Shown here: in pieces, positions 52,372-61,384 of the stretch | Position numbering within the stretch: position 1 is the first letter of the stretch | Layout: each line of letters opens with the position of its first letter | NCBI RefSeq assembly: GCF_016863175.1 | Contig: NZ_BOOJ01000057.1 | Span: forward strand, 1 to 64,000 | Direction of reading: 5' to 3' | From: Paraplanobispora siamensis | Lineage (GTDB): Bacteria; Actinomycetota; Actinomycetes; Streptosporangiales; Streptosporangiaceae | Length of the DNA stretch: 64,000 nucleotides | The notes under the pieces: model-generated | Told to the model about the DNA's origin: nothing | The model's input: the letters and a program-made list of their open reading frames with translations, nothing else | Database searches by the model: none | Program-made: the position numbers and the translations under genes

Positions 52372-52387
52372 GTGATTTCACCGATGC
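52372..52387 (+). promoter_or_regulatory. GTGATTTCACCGATGC element upstream of livG
   Basis: This is the second 16-base copy, in the same orientation relative to its gene as the cutinase copy. It is 67 bases before the importer operon start and 86 bases upstream of the LAL start, so autoregulation is also possible. Confidence 0.65.
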
Positions 52388-52454
52388 GCGGCGCGGAACG
52401 CGGCCGGGAGACTTCCCCTCCTCCCACCCGGCCGCACCATCCCCAGGAGAGACG

Positions 52455-53240
52455 GTGACACTTGAGATCGGCGGGCTGACCGTGCGGTTCGGCGGTGTGA
52501 CCGCGCTGACGGAGGTCGACCTCACGGTCCGCCCCGGCGAGCTGGTCGGCCTGATCGGGCCGAACGGAGCGGGCAAGACCACCCTGTTCGACTGCCTGAC
52601 GCGCCGGGTCGAGCCCGCCGCGGGCCGGATGCGCTTCGAGGGCGCGGGCCTGGAGGGGACGGCCCCGCACGAGGTCGCCGGGCGCGGGATCGCCAGGACC
52701 TTCCAGCAGCTCGGGCTGTTCTCCGGCCTGTCAGTACGGGAGAACGTGATGGTGGGCGCCCACCGCCACGGGCGGTCCGGATTCGGCGCGGCCGCGATCC
52801 GGCCGGGCCGGGTGCGCCGGGAGGAGCGGGCGATCCGGCGGATCGCCGACGAGGCCCTGGACCGGGTGGGCCTGCTGCCGCTGGCCGACCATCCGGCCGT
52901 CCACCTGCCGCACGGGACCCTGAAGCGGGTGGAGATCGCCCGCGCGCTGGCCGTACGGCCCCGGCTGCTGCTGCTCGACGAGCCGATCAGCGGCCTGGGT
53001 CACGACGAGATCGCGGACTTCGCCCGCCTCGTGCGGGACATGCACCTCACGTCGGACATCATGATCATCGTCGTCGAGCACCACATGGAGTTCGTGATGA
53101 ACCTGTGTGAGCGGATCGTCTGCCTCGACTCCGGGAGGAAGATCGCGGACGGCGCGTCCGGCCGGGTCCGCCGTGACCCCCGGGTCATCGACGCCTACCT
53201 CGGGGTCGTCCCGTGGGCGAGCCCGGCGGGCCGGCCGTGA
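52455..53240 (+). CDS. livG: HAAT ABC importer ATPase (LivG type)
   Basis: This 261-residue ATPase has Walker A GPNGAGKTT (near residue 37), an LSHGxx-equivalent signature LPHGTLKRVEIARAL and Walker B LLLLDEPISGL, followed by the LivG-type tail around HHMEFVMNLCERIVCLDSGRKI. The usual LSxGQ is degenerate. GTG 52455 follows AGGAGA. It is the first of five overlapping genes. With LivF it powers uptake of hydrophobic amino acids or related small acids. Confidence 0.9.
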   Translation: MTLEIGGLTVRFGGVTALTEVDLTVRPGELVGLIGPNGAGKTTLFDCLTRRVEPAAGRMRFEGAGLEGTAPHEVAGRGIARTFQQLGLFSGLSVRENVMVGAHRHGRSGFGAAAIRPGRVRREERAIRRIADEALDRVGLLPLADHPAVHLPHGTLKRVEIARALAVRPRLLLLDEPISGLGHDEIADFARLVRDMHLTSDIMIIVVEHHMEFVMNLCERIVCLDSGRKIADGASGRVRRDPRVIDAYLGVVPWASPAGRP

Positions 53241-54193
53241 CCGGTCCGGCCGGTGACGGCCCGTCCCGCAGGCCGCCGGCGGGCGGGGCCCCGGTGCCCC
53301 GGCCGCCCTTCCTGCGGGTGCGGAACCTGCGTACGGGCTACGGCCCGGCGCGGGTCCTGCAGGGCGTCGACCTGGAGGTGGAGGAGGGGGAGATGGTCGC
53401 CGTACTGGGACAGAACGGCGCCGGTAAGACGACCCTGCTGCGGGCGTTGTCCGGCCTGGTACGCGGCCGGGGGTCGGTCGGCCTGCGCGGGACCGAACTG
53501 CTCGGCCGGGCGCCGGAGGAGATCGCCCGCCGGGGGGTGGGACACGTCCCCGAGGGCAGGGGCGTGTTCGCGCCCCTCACCGTGGAGGAGAACCTGCGCG
53601 TCGGGGCGCACCTGCGGCCGGGATCGGAGCTGGCCGAGGACATGCGTCACGTGCTGACCTGCTTCCCGGTCCTGCGGGCGCACCTGAGCCAGCCCGCGGG
53701 GAGCCTGAGCGGCGGGGAGCGGCAGATGCTCGCGATCGGCCGCGCGCTGATGGCCAGGCCCCGGCTGCTGCTGCTCGACGAGCCGTCCCGGGGGCTGGCG
53801 CCGCTGGCCACCCGGCGGCTGTTCGACGTGCTGCGGGCGATCAGCACCCATGAGCGGGTCGCGATGATCCTGGTCGAGCAGAAGACGCAGCTGGCGGCGG
53901 AGTTCGCCGCCCGCTCCCTGGTCATGGAGTCGGGACGGCTGGTCACGCCGGGCATGGCGGGCCCGCCCGGAGACCCGTCCACCCAGGGCACGCGGCCGTG
54001 GCACGGGAGTCCACCCGGCCCCGGCACGTGGCAGGGGTCCGGGCCGCCGTCGACTCCGGACGTGTGGCAAGGGCCTGGGAACCCGTCCACTCCGGACGTG
54101 TGGCAGGGATCCGGCGAAGTGTGGCAGGGGCCGCCGTCCGGAGGACGGTCTGCGCCCGGTCGTCCCCGGCCTTGGGGGCGGTCGCATGGGTGA
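53237..54193 (+). CDS. livF: HAAT ABC importer ATPase (LivF type), long C-terminal tail
   Basis: This 318-residue ATPase has Walker A GQNGAGKTT, signature LSGGERQML and Walker B LLLLDEPSRGL. The start at 53237 (GTGA overlap with livG) is favoured; GTG 53213 is also possible. LivF proteins usually have about 235 residues. Here a 30-residue Pro/Ala/Arg-rich N-terminal segment and an 80-residue C-terminal tail with repeated PSTPDVWQGxGN are added. The tail is low in charge and contains many Trp. Its role is unknown. Confidence 0.88.
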   Translation: MTGPAGDGPSRRPPAGGAPVPRPPFLRVRNLRTGYGPARVLQGVDLEVEEGEMVAVLGQNGAGKTTLLRALSGLVRGRGSVGLRGTELLGRAPEEIARRGVGHVPEGRGVFAPLTVEENLRVGAHLRPGSELAEDMRHVLTCFPVLRAHLSQPAGSLSGGERQMLAIGRALMARPRLLLLDEPSRGLAPLATRRLFDVLRAISTHERVAMILVEQKTQLAAEFAARSLVMESGRLVTPGMAGPPGDPSTQGTRPWHGSPPGPGTWQGSGPPSTPDVWQGPGNPSTPDVWQGSGEVWQGPPSGGRSAPGRPRPWGRSHG

Positions 54194-55055
54194 CCTGCTG
54201 CTGCAGGTGGTGCAGGGGCTGAGCCTGGGCGCCGTCTACGCCGCACTCGCTCTGGCGCTGGTGCTGGTGCACCGCTTCAACGGGATCGTCAACTTCGCCC
54301 AGGGCGAGCTCGCCATGCTCTCGACGTACGTCGCCTGGCAGCTGCTGGAGGCGGGCCTGCCCTTCTGGGCCGCGCTGCCGATCACCCTGGCGGTGTCGGT
54401 GTCGGCGGGCGCCCTGGTGGAGCGGGTGGTCATCCGGCGGGTCGAGGGGGGTGGGGAACTGGCCTGCGTGGCCGTGACGGTGGGCCTGATGGTCCTGGTC
54501 AACGCGGCCGCGGGGCTGGTGTGGTCCTTCGCCGTCCGGTCCTTCCCCAACCCGTTCCCGGCCGTCCTCAGCTTCGGCAGCGCGCAGAGCGGGTTCTCGG
54601 CGCTGGGCGTGCTCGGGGTCGTGGCCGTCATGATGCTGACGCTGCACCTGTTCTTCAGGCACACGGGCGCCGGGCTGATCATGCGGGCGGTCGTGGCCGA
54701 CCCGGTCGCCGCCCGGCTGTCCGGCATCCGGGTCGGCAGGGTGCTCAGCCTGGGCTGGGGGGTGGCGGCCGGTGTCGGGGCGGTCGCCGGGATCCTCGTG
54801 GCCCCGCTGCTGTTCCTCGAACCCAACATGATGGGCGGAGTCCTCGTGTACGCCTTCGCCGCCGCGGTCCTGGGCGGCTTCCACGATCCGGTGACGACCG
54901 TCGCCGCGGGGCTGGCGATCGGCGTCGCCGAGACCCTGGCCGGGACGTATGTGAAGTTCGTCGGAGCCGACCTCAAGGTGGCCGTGCCGCTGCTGGTCAT
55001 CGTCGCGGTCCTGTCGCTGCGGCGGGGCCGGGCGGTCGTGCGGGGGACGGGGTGA
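54186..55055 (+). CDS. livH: HAAT ABC importer permease (LivH type)
   Basis: This 289-residue membrane protein has eight or nine hydrophobic helices and the family's HRFNGIVNFAQGELAMLSTYVAW opening and the EAA-like loop near GIRVGRVLSLGWG. It pairs with LivM to form the channel. ATG 54186 overlaps the livF stop by eight bases. Confidence 0.9.
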   Translation: MGDLLLQVVQGLSLGAVYAALALALVLVHRFNGIVNFAQGELAMLSTYVAWQLLEAGLPFWAALPITLAVSVSAGALVERVVIRRVEGGGELACVAVTVGLMVLVNAAAGLVWSFAVRSFPNPFPAVLSFGSAQSGFSALGVLGVVAVMMLTLHLFFRHTGAGLIMRAVVADPVAARLSGIRVGRVLSLGWGVAAGVGAVAGILVAPLLFLEPNMMGGVLVYAFAAAVLGGFHDPVTTVAAGLAIGVAETLAGTYVKFVGADLKVAVPLLVIVAVLSLRRGRAVVRGTG

Positions 55056-56083
55056 GCGGCGTGGAGGTCGCCGGGCGGACCGGGCACCGCAGGCTCGCGG
55101 TCGGCCAGGTGGCCGGTGACCGCAGGCGGGCCTGGCCGTGGCCGCGGGTGACGCTGGCGGCGCTGGCCGCGGCGGCCTGCCTCGTCCCGTTCCTGCTGGA
55201 GCCTTACCGGGTCTTCCAGCTCACCATGGTCCTGGTCCACGGGATCGCCCTGCTCGGGCTGAACCTCCTGGTCGGGCACGGGGGCCGGGTGTCGCTCGGG
55301 CATGGAGCGTTCCTGGCCGTCGGCGCGTACGGCTCGGCGATCATGACGACCTCGCTCGGCGTGCCGTACCCGCTGACCCTGCCCGTGTGCGCGCTGCTCA
55401 CCTTCGGCGCCGGTCTCGCCCTGGGCCGGCCGGCCCTGCGGCTGAGCGGGCCGTACCTGGCGGTGGTGACCTTCGCGGTCGCCGTGGTCGTCCCGCTCGT
55501 GATCAAGCGTTTCGGCACGGTGACCGGCGGGTCGATGGGCCTGTCGACACCGGTGCCGGCCGCGCCGTCCTGGACCGGGCTGGCCGACGACCAGTGGCTG
55601 TACCTGCTGGTCCTGGCGGTGGCGGTGGCCGCCTTCGCGGTGGCGCGCAACCTGGTGGAGTCGCGCGCGGGCCGGGCCCTGGCGGCCGGCCGGGAGAACC
55701 CGGCCGCGGCCGAGGTCCTGGGGGTGCGCCTGGACTCCCACCGGACGCTGGCGTTCGGGTGGAGCGCGATGTACGCGGGCGTGGCGGGAACGCTCTACGC
55801 GTGGGTGGTCGGGTTCGTCTCCCCGGACTCCTTCACCGTGACGCTCTCGATCGTCCTGCTCGCCGCCGTCGTGGTCGGCGGCCCGGGATCGCTGCTCGGC
55901 CCGCTGCTGGGCGGGGTCTTCATCACGTTCGTCCCCGCCGTCGCGCAGCGGGCCGGGGACGCGGTCCCGGGCATCGTCTCGGGAGTCCTGATCGTCGTGG
56001 TCGTCTGCTTCGTCCCCACCGGACTGGCCGGGCTGCTGCGCATGGCCGCCGGAGCGGTGACGCGCGGGACGGGGAGGGGATGA
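55052..56083 (+). CDS. livM: HAAT ABC importer permease (LivM type)
   Basis: This 343-residue membrane protein has about ten hydrophobic helices, GLNLLVGHGGRVSLGHGAF near residues 75-93 and the conserved AAAEVLGVRLDSHRTLAFGWSA loop that contacts the ATPases. The N-terminal 25 residues are polar. GTG 55052 overlaps the livH stop by four bases; GTG 55061 is an alternative. Confidence 0.9.
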   Translation: MSGVEVAGRTGHRRLAVGQVAGDRRRAWPWPRVTLAALAAAACLVPFLLEPYRVFQLTMVLVHGIALLGLNLLVGHGGRVSLGHGAFLAVGAYGSAIMTTSLGVPYPLTLPVCALLTFGAGLALGRPALRLSGPYLAVVTFAVAVVVPLVIKRFGTVTGGSMGLSTPVPAAPSWTGLADDQWLYLLVLAVAVAAFAVARNLVESRAGRALAAGRENPAAAEVLGVRLDSHRTLAFGWSAMYAGVAGTLYAWVVGFVSPDSFTVTLSIVLLAAVVVGGPGSLLGPLLGGVFITFVPAVAQRAGDAVPGIVSGVLIVVVVCFVPTGLAGLLRMAAGAVTRGTGRG

Positions 56084-57417
56084 CCGTGCGCGAGGTGACC
56101 GTGCGCGAGACGACCGGACCGCGCGTTCCGGCCCGGCCTGTGATCCGGACCGCCGTCTCGGCGGCCCTGGCGCTCGTGCTGGCCCTCCCGCTGGGCGGGT
56201 GCCGCCTCACCGAGGAGGACGACGTGCTGCCCGCCGGCGCCTGCGCCGGGCAGCAGGTGACGGGCATCAGCGGGGACGCGATCAGGGTGGGCGGGATCTA
56301 TCCCCTGTCCGGACCGGCCTCGGCCTACGGGCTGATCGCCTCGGGCGCGCGGGCCTACTTCGGTCACGTCAACGAGGAGGGCGGGGTGGACGGCCGGAAG
56401 ATCGAGTTCGTCGTCCGCGACGACGGCTACCAGCCCGCCAGGGCCGTGGAGGAGGCGCGCAGGCTCGTGGAGCTGGAGGAGGTGTTCGCGATCTTCCAGA
56501 CGGTGGGCACGCCCTCGACCGCCGCGGTGCGCGACTACGCCGACCGCCGGCGGGTGCCGCAGGTCTTCGCGGCGACCGGGGCCTCCCGGTGGGGGACCGA
56601 CTGGGAGCACCCGTGGACCATCGGCTACCAGCCCAGCTACGTGGCCGAGGCCCGGGTCTACGCCCAGTACCTGAAGGAGACCGTGCCGACGGCCACGGTG
56701 GCGGTGCTGTACCAGAACGACGACTTCGGCAGGGACCTGCGCGACGGCTTCGCCGACGCCGTTCGCGGCAGCGGGGTGCGGATCGTGGCCGAGCAGAGCT
56801 ACGAGGTCACCGACCCCGGCGTGCAGGGGCAGATGGCCAACCTCGCCGCCTCGGGGGCGGAGGTGCTGCTGAGCGTCACCACCCCCAAGTTCGGGGCCCA
56901 GGCCCTGGCCGTCGACGCCGCCGTCACCTCGTGGAACCCCCTGCACATCATCAACAGCGTGGCCGTCGCCCCGGCCGTGATGGCGGGAGTGGACACCGGG
57001 AAGGTGCGGGAGATCATAAGCGCGGTCTACCAGAAGGACGCCGCCGACCCGGAGTGGGCGGACGACCCCGCGGTCGCGGCCTACCGTGCGAGCCTGCGGC
57101 GGTACGCCCCGGAGGCGGACCCGGCCGCCCAGCAGGCCATGTTCGGCTGGACGGCCGCGCAGGCCTTCGTGCAGGCGCTCAAGCGGATGGAGTGCCCCAC
57201 CCGCGAAGGGCTGCGCGAGGCGGTCCGCCGCCTCGACGAGGTGTCCGTCGACACCCTGATGCCCGGGATCACGCTGTCCACCGGCCCCGGTGACGGCTTC
57301 CCGATCGAGTCGATGATGCTGGCCAGGTTCGCCGAGGGCCGCTGGGCGTCCTTCGGCGAGGTCGTCGACACCCGCGCCGTGTTCGGCCCGGTGCGCACCG
57401 CCGGCTCGGCCGGCTGA
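56080..57417 (+). CDS. HAAT substrate-binding lipoprotein
   Basis: This 445-residue protein has a lipobox LGGC after a hydrophobic stretch (SAALALVLALPLGGC), then a periplasmic-binding-type-1 fold: GIYPLSGPASAYGL, YFGHVNEEGGVDGRKIEFVVRDDGYQPARAVEEARRL motif group, and ATGASRWG. The ligand is unknown; related proteins bind branched amino acids, urea, or aromatic and dicarboxylic acids. A start codon overlap of four bases couples it to livM. Location at the end of the operon and the shared upstream motif link it to the cutinase. Confidence 0.9.
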   Translation: MTVREVTVRETTGPRVPARPVIRTAVSAALALVLALPLGGCRLTEEDDVLPAGACAGQQVTGISGDAIRVGGIYPLSGPASAYGLIASGARAYFGHVNEEGGVDGRKIEFVVRDDGYQPARAVEEARRLVELEEVFAIFQTVGTPSTAAVRDYADRRRVPQVFAATGASRWGTDWEHPWTIGYQPSYVAEARVYAQYLKETVPTATVAVLYQNDDFGRDLRDGFADAVRGSGVRIVAEQSYEVTDPGVQGQMANLAASGAEVLLSVTTPKFGAQALAVDAAVTSWNPLHIINSVAVAPAVMAGVDTGKVREIISAVYQKDAADPEWADDPAVAAYRASLRRYAPEADPAAQQAMFGWTAAQAFVQALKRMECPTREGLREAVRRLDEVSVDTLMPGITLSTGPGDGFPIESMMLARFAEGRWASFGEVVDTRAVFGPVRTAGSAG

Positions 57418-57519
57418 CCCGCCGTGCCGTACGGCGCCGCCACGCCGTGCGGCACCGGTTCCGCGAGGCCGTACTCCGTCAGCCGGTTCCGCCGGGCCGT
57501 ACGTCGCCGATCGGTTCCG

Positions 57520-59280
57520 CTAGGCCGCGTGCTCGGCGGCGGTCTCCTCGGCCACCGCCTCGCGGGCCACCGCCGGGTCGTCGGCGTCCAGGGCGATGCG
57601 GGCGTTGGCCTCGCAGCGGGCCAGGGAGGTGCGGGCCAGCCTCTCGCGCACCGGCGCGAGGCTCGGCGCCGACATCGACAGGCTGGTGACGCCGAGGCCG
57701 GTCAGGACCGTGGCCAGCAGCGGATCGGCGGCGGCCTCCCCGCACACGCCGACGGGCTTGCCCGCCGCCCGGCCCGCCCGCGCGCACTCGGCCACCAGCC
57801 GCAGCAGCCCCGCCTGCCAGGGGTCGAGCAGGTCGGCGAGCTCGCCGTGCTGGCGGTCGGCGGCGAAGGCGTACTGGCTGAGGTCGTTGGTGCCGATGCT
57901 GAGGAAGTCGAGCTCGCGCAGCAGGTGGCCGGCCCTGAGGGCGGCGGCCGGGACCTCGATCATCGCCCCCACCCTGGTGATGCCCCGCGCGCGGGCCCGC
58001 GCGGCGAAGTCCGCCGCCTCGCCCACGGTCGTCACCATCGGCGCCATCACCCACGGCCGGACACCGCTCGCGCGGGCCGCCTCGGCGATGGCGTCGAGCT
58101 GGACGTCGAGCACGTCCTGCCGTACGCGGCCGACCCGCAGTCCCCGCACGCCCAGCGCCGGGTTGGGCTCCTCGGGCAGCTCCAGGAACGGCAGGGGCTT
58201 GTCCGTCCCGGCGTCGAGCGTGCGCACCACGACCTTGCCGCCGGGTACGGCCCGCAGCACCGCCTCGTAGGCCGCGACCTGCTCCTCGAAGCCGGGGGCG
58301 TCCTTGCGGCCCAGGAAGAGGAACTCGGTCCTGAAGAGCCCCACGCCCTCGGCGTCCACGCCGGCCCCCAGGTCGGCGGCGGATCCGATGTTGAGCAGGA
58401 GCTCGACCCCGTGGCCGTCGGCCGTGCGTCCCGGACCGGCGCTCGCGGCCAGGCGGCTGCGCTCGTCGGCGGCCCGGCGCAGGATCTCCTCGGCGTCCTG
58501 TTCGCCGAGGCCGGTCCCGACCTCCCCGGCCGTCCCGTCGACCGACACCCAGATCCCCTCGCCGATCTCCAGGGCGCCCCGGCAGGCCACCACGGCGGGC
58601 AGGCCGCGGGAGCGGGCGAGGATGGCGGTGTGGCTGGTCGGCCCGCCCTTCTCGGTGACGAGGGCGAGCACGGTCGCCGGGTCGAGGTTCACCGTGTCGG
58701 CGGGGGCGAGGTCCTCGGCGACCAGGACGAACGGGTGGCCCGGATCGGGGATGCCGGGCACCGGCAGCCCCAGCACCGCGGCGACGGCCCGGTTGCGGAT
58801 GTCGTCGAGGTCGGCGGCGCGTTCGGCGAAGTAGCCGCCGGCCTCCAGCAGCGCGCGCCGGTGGTGGTCGCAGGCGGCGTCGACGGCGTGCCCGGCGTCC
58901 ATGCCCGCCGCGACGTTCTCCTCGACCGTCTCGCGCAGGCCGGAGTCGGCGGCCATGAACGACTGCGCCTCCAGGATCGCGCCCGCCTCGGCGTCGGAGG
59001 TACGGCCGGCCCGCGCGGCCAGGTCCGCGGCGACCTCCTCCAGCGCGCGCACCGCCAGGGCGGCCTCCCGCGCGGCGTCGGCGACCGGGAGCGGGTCCGG
59101 CAGGCGCGGGGGACCGGCCATCCGGCACACCCGCCCGGCCGCCCGCCCCGGGCTGACCCCCAGCCCGCGCAGCGTCCCGGTCGCCGGAGCCCTCTGCGTC
59201 CCGGCCGTCCGGGTTCCCTGCGCACCGGTCACCACGGCCTCTGCCACCCCGGCCGCCGGGGATGTGCCCGTCTCAGGCAC
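57520..59280 (-). CDS. ptsI: PTS Enzyme I
   Basis: This 586-residue enzyme takes phosphate from phosphoenolpyruvate and passes it to HPr. The phosphoacceptor His is in KGGPTSHTAILARS. The PEP-binding domain has FRTEFLFLGRKD, MIEVPAAALRA, FLSIGTNDLSQYAFA and PVGVCGEAAADP. GTG 59280 overlaps the ptsH stop by eight bases. The first 40 residues are an Ala/Thr-rich extension not usual in Enzyme I, so a later start is possible. Confidence 0.93.
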   Translation of the reverse strand: MPETGTSPAAGVAEAVVTGAQGTRTAGTQRAPATGTLRGLGVSPGRAAGRVCRMAGPPRLPDPLPVADAAREAALAVRALEEVAADLAARAGRTSDAEAGAILEAQSFMAADSGLRETVEENVAAGMDAGHAVDAACDHHRRALLEAGGYFAERAADLDDIRNRAVAAVLGLPVPGIPDPGHPFVLVAEDLAPADTVNLDPATVLALVTEKGGPTSHTAILARSRGLPAVVACRGALEIGEGIWVSVDGTAGEVGTGLGEQDAEEILRRAADERSRLAASAGPGRTADGHGVELLLNIGSAADLGAGVDAEGVGLFRTEFLFLGRKDAPGFEEQVAAYEAVLRAVPGGKVVVRTLDAGTDKPLPFLELPEEPNPALGVRGLRVGRVRQDVLDVQLDAIAEAARASGVRPWVMAPMVTTVGEAADFAARARARGITRVGAMIEVPAAALRAGHLLRELDFLSIGTNDLSQYAFAADRQHGELADLLDPWQAGLLRLVAECARAGRAAGKPVGVCGEAAADPLLATVLTGLGVTSLSMSAPSLAPVRERLARTSLARCEANARIALDADDPAVAREAVAEETAAEHAA

Positions 59281-59560
59281 CGGAGGCCTCCTCGGCGTCG
59301 AGGTCGCGGGCCAGGAGCGCGGCCAGGGAGTCGAGCGCGGCCTCCGCGCCCGGCCCGTCGTCCGCGGTGAGGGTGACCTCCGTGCCCTGGACGGCGCCCA
59401 GCGCCAGTACGGCGAGCATGCTGGTGGCCAGGGCGGGCCTGCCGTCGCCGACCCTGATCCGGACCGGGACGCCCTGCGCCTGCGCGGCCTGCACGAACAG
59501 CTTGGCTGGGCGGGCGTGCAGGCCCGTGCGCGAGGCGATGGTGACTGTTCTCTCCGGCAT
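59273..59560 (-). CDS. ptsH: PTS phosphocarrier HPr
   Basis: This 95-residue carrier has the active His in GLHARPA (about residue 15) and the regulatory Ser region ATSMLAVLALG. It transfers phosphate from Enzyme I to the IIA protein. It is directly upstream of ptsI, 36 bases from the dehydrogenase gene. Confidence 0.93.
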   Translation of the reverse strand: MPERTVTIASRTGLHARPAKLFVQAAQAQGVPVRIRVGDGRPALATSMLAVLALGAVQGTEVTLTADDGPGAEAALDSLAALLARDLDAEEASGA

Positions 59561-59596
59561 CTTCGGGACTTCCTCTCGCAGAGGGATTCGGGGGGT

Positions 59597-60631
59597 TCAG
59601 GGTTCGACGGTGACCTTGATGGCCTCACCCCGGCTGACGATCCCGATCCCGTCCAGGACCTCCGGAAGCGGCAGCCGGTGGGTGATCAGATCGGAGACCG
59701 GGACCTCGCCGCCGGCGATCAGCTCCAGCGCCTGCGCGTTGTGCGCGGGGCTGGACCCGTTGGCGCCGACGATGGTCAGCTCCCGGTAATGCACCAGGTT
59801 GGAGTCGCAGCGGATGATCGGGTCGTCCTTGGGCAGGCCGCCGAAGAAGCTGATGCGTCCCTGGCGGGCCGCCATTCGAAGGGCCTGCTCCTGGGCCGCG
59901 CCGGAGGCGGCGGCGGTGACGACCACGTCGGCGCCCCGGCCCTCGGTCAGCTTGAGCACCTGCTCCACGGCCGAGTCGCCGCCCTCGGCGTGCACGGCCG
60001 CGTCCGGCCGGACGAGCGAGGCGGCCATCTCCAGCCGCTCGGCGTTGACGTCCAGCAGGAAGACCCGGGCCGCGCCGCGCGAGCGCGCCAGCCGTACGTG
60101 CAGGCAGCCGATGGGGCCCGATCCCATGATCACGACGTCGTCGCCCTGACCGACGCGGGCCAGCTCCTGGCCGTTGAGCACGCAGGCCAGCGGCTCGGCC
60201 ACCGACGCCTCGGCGAACCCGACGCCGTCGGGGATGCGGTTGACGCCGTTCACGGCCAGGACCTTGGCGGGCACGACCATGTACTCGGCGAACCCGCCGT
60301 CGTAGTGGTAGCCCATCGACTCCTGGTTCGGGCAGACGGTCATCCGGCCCCGGCGGCACTCCCCGCACGTCCCGCAGGGGATCGCCGCGATCACCTGTAC
60401 CCGGTCGCCCGGGGCCCAGCCCTCCGTCCCGTCGACGACCTCGCCGGCGATCTCGTGCCCCATGACCCTCGGCGGCCTGATGTGGTGGTGGCCGTGCTTG
60501 AAGATCTTGGCGTCGGTGCCGCAGGTCGAGCAGTTCCGCACGCGGATCTTGATCTCCCCGGGCCCGGCGACGGGCTCGGGGGCGTCCTCGACGCGGATGT
60601 CGCCGGGAGCGTGGAAACGGGCGACCTTCAC
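59597..60631 (-). CDS. Zinc-dependent medium-chain dehydrogenase (polyol type)
   Basis: This 344-residue MDR enzyme has the catalytic zinc ligands Cys and His-Glu in NCSTCGTDAKIF and MGHEIAGEV, a structural zinc set CGTCGECRRGRMTVC, and Rossmann VIMGSGPIGCL. The nearest functional group is sorbitol/galactitol-1-phosphate dehydrogenases. In this PTS operon it probably oxidises the imported polyol phosphate to a ketose phosphate. GTG 60631 overlaps the IIA stop by four bases. Confidence 0.88.
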   Translation of the reverse strand: MKVARFHAPGDIRVEDAPEPVAGPGEIKIRVRNCSTCGTDAKIFKHGHHHIRPPRVMGHEIAGEVVDGTEGWAPGDRVQVIAAIPCGTCGECRRGRMTVCPNQESMGYHYDGGFAEYMVVPAKVLAVNGVNRIPDGVGFAEASVAEPLACVLNGQELARVGQGDDVVIMGSGPIGCLHVRLARSRGAARVFLLDVNAERLEMAASLVRPDAAVHAEGGDSAVEQVLKLTEGRGADVVVTAAASGAAQEQALRMAARQGRISFFGGLPKDDPIIRCDSNLVHYRELTIVGANGSSPAHNAQALELIAGGEVPVSDLITHRLPLPEVLDGIGIVSRGEAIKVTVEP

Positions 60632-61080
60632 TGGTCCTCCTGGGTCGGTTGCAGTAGCGAGAGCACCTCGGAGACCTCGTCGGCCTCGCGAAGGGCCCGG
60701 GCGCTGTCGGGGTCCATCAGGATCTGGGCGAGTTCGGACAGCAGCCGCACGTGGCCGTCGCCGCGGGCGGCGATGCCGACGCAGACCGTCACCCGCTCGC
60801 CGCCCCAGTCGACGCCTCCGGGGAAGCGCAGCACGCAGATCGCGTCGTGGCGGACCACGTCCTTGGCGGCGAGCGTGCCGTGCGGGATCGCCACCTCCTC
60901 GCCCACGTAGGTGGAGATCGAGCGCTCCCGCGCCAGCATGGCCTCGACGTAGGAGGGCTCGACCGCGCCGATCTCCACCAGCACCCGGCCGCACTGCGCG
61001 ATGGCGTCGTCGCGGTCGGCGGCCGAGGCGTCCAGCCGTACGGCGCGCGGGTCCAGGGGAAGCGGTGCCGTCTCAGGCAT
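60628..61080 (-). CDS. PTS IIA component (mannitol/fructose family)
   Basis: This 150-residue cytosolic protein has the phosphorylatable His in EVAIPHGTL and the RERSISTYVG block of mannitol/fructose IIA proteins. It transfers phosphate from HPr to IIB. Its start overlaps the IIB stop by eight bases. Confidence 0.9.
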   Translation of the reverse strand: MPETAPLPLDPRAVRLDASAADRDDAIAQCGRVLVEIGAVEPSYVEAMLARERSISTYVGEEVAIPHGTLAAKDVVRHDAICVLRFPGGVDWGGERVTVCVGIAARGDGHVRLLSELAQILMDPDSARALREADEVSEVLSLLQPTQEDQ

Positions 61081-61381
61081 CGACGGTCCCGCCCTTCTTG
61101 ATCGTGTCGATCAGCCGGGTCACCGCCGGGTCGCCGATGAAGACCTGGAACGGGACCAGCACGACGCCCGGGGCCGAGGCCCTGGCCCGGTCGGCCAGGC
61201 CCGCGTGGCACAGCACGACGTCGGCGTCGCCGGGGATGGAGTTGACCGGGGTGTGCACCACCTCGACGCCCTCCCCCTTGAGCTGCTTGCGGACCTGGGA
61301 GGCGAGCATGACGCTGCTGCCCATCCCCGCGTCGCAGGCGATGACGATCTTGTGGATGTCCTTGCTCTCGATGCCGGCCAT
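61073..61381 (-). CDS. PTS IIB component (mannitol type)
   Basis: This 102-residue domain carries the active Cys in VIACDAGMGSSVMLASQ, the P-loop-like pattern of mannitol IIB. It phosphorylates the sugar as it passes IIC. Separate IIB and IIC polypeptides, not a fused MtlA, are present here. Confidence 0.91.
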   Translation of the reverse strand: MAGIESKDIHKIVIACDAGMGSSVMLASQVRKQLKGEGVEVVHTPVNSIPGDADVVLCHAGLADRARASAPGVVLVPFQVFIGDPAVTRLIDTIKKGGTVDA

Positions 61382-61384
61382 GGG

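Noticed and set aside
50832-52454. Long plus-strand frame antisense to the LAL gene reading into livG
   Set aside because: Only the part from GTG 52455 has ABC ATPase motifs and a ribosome site; the upstream part is shadow of the LAL gene.
57424-59370. 648-codon plus-strand frame opposite ptsI
   Set aside because: Shadow of ptsI; no domain is seen and the composition is Arg/Gly/Ala/Val-rich.
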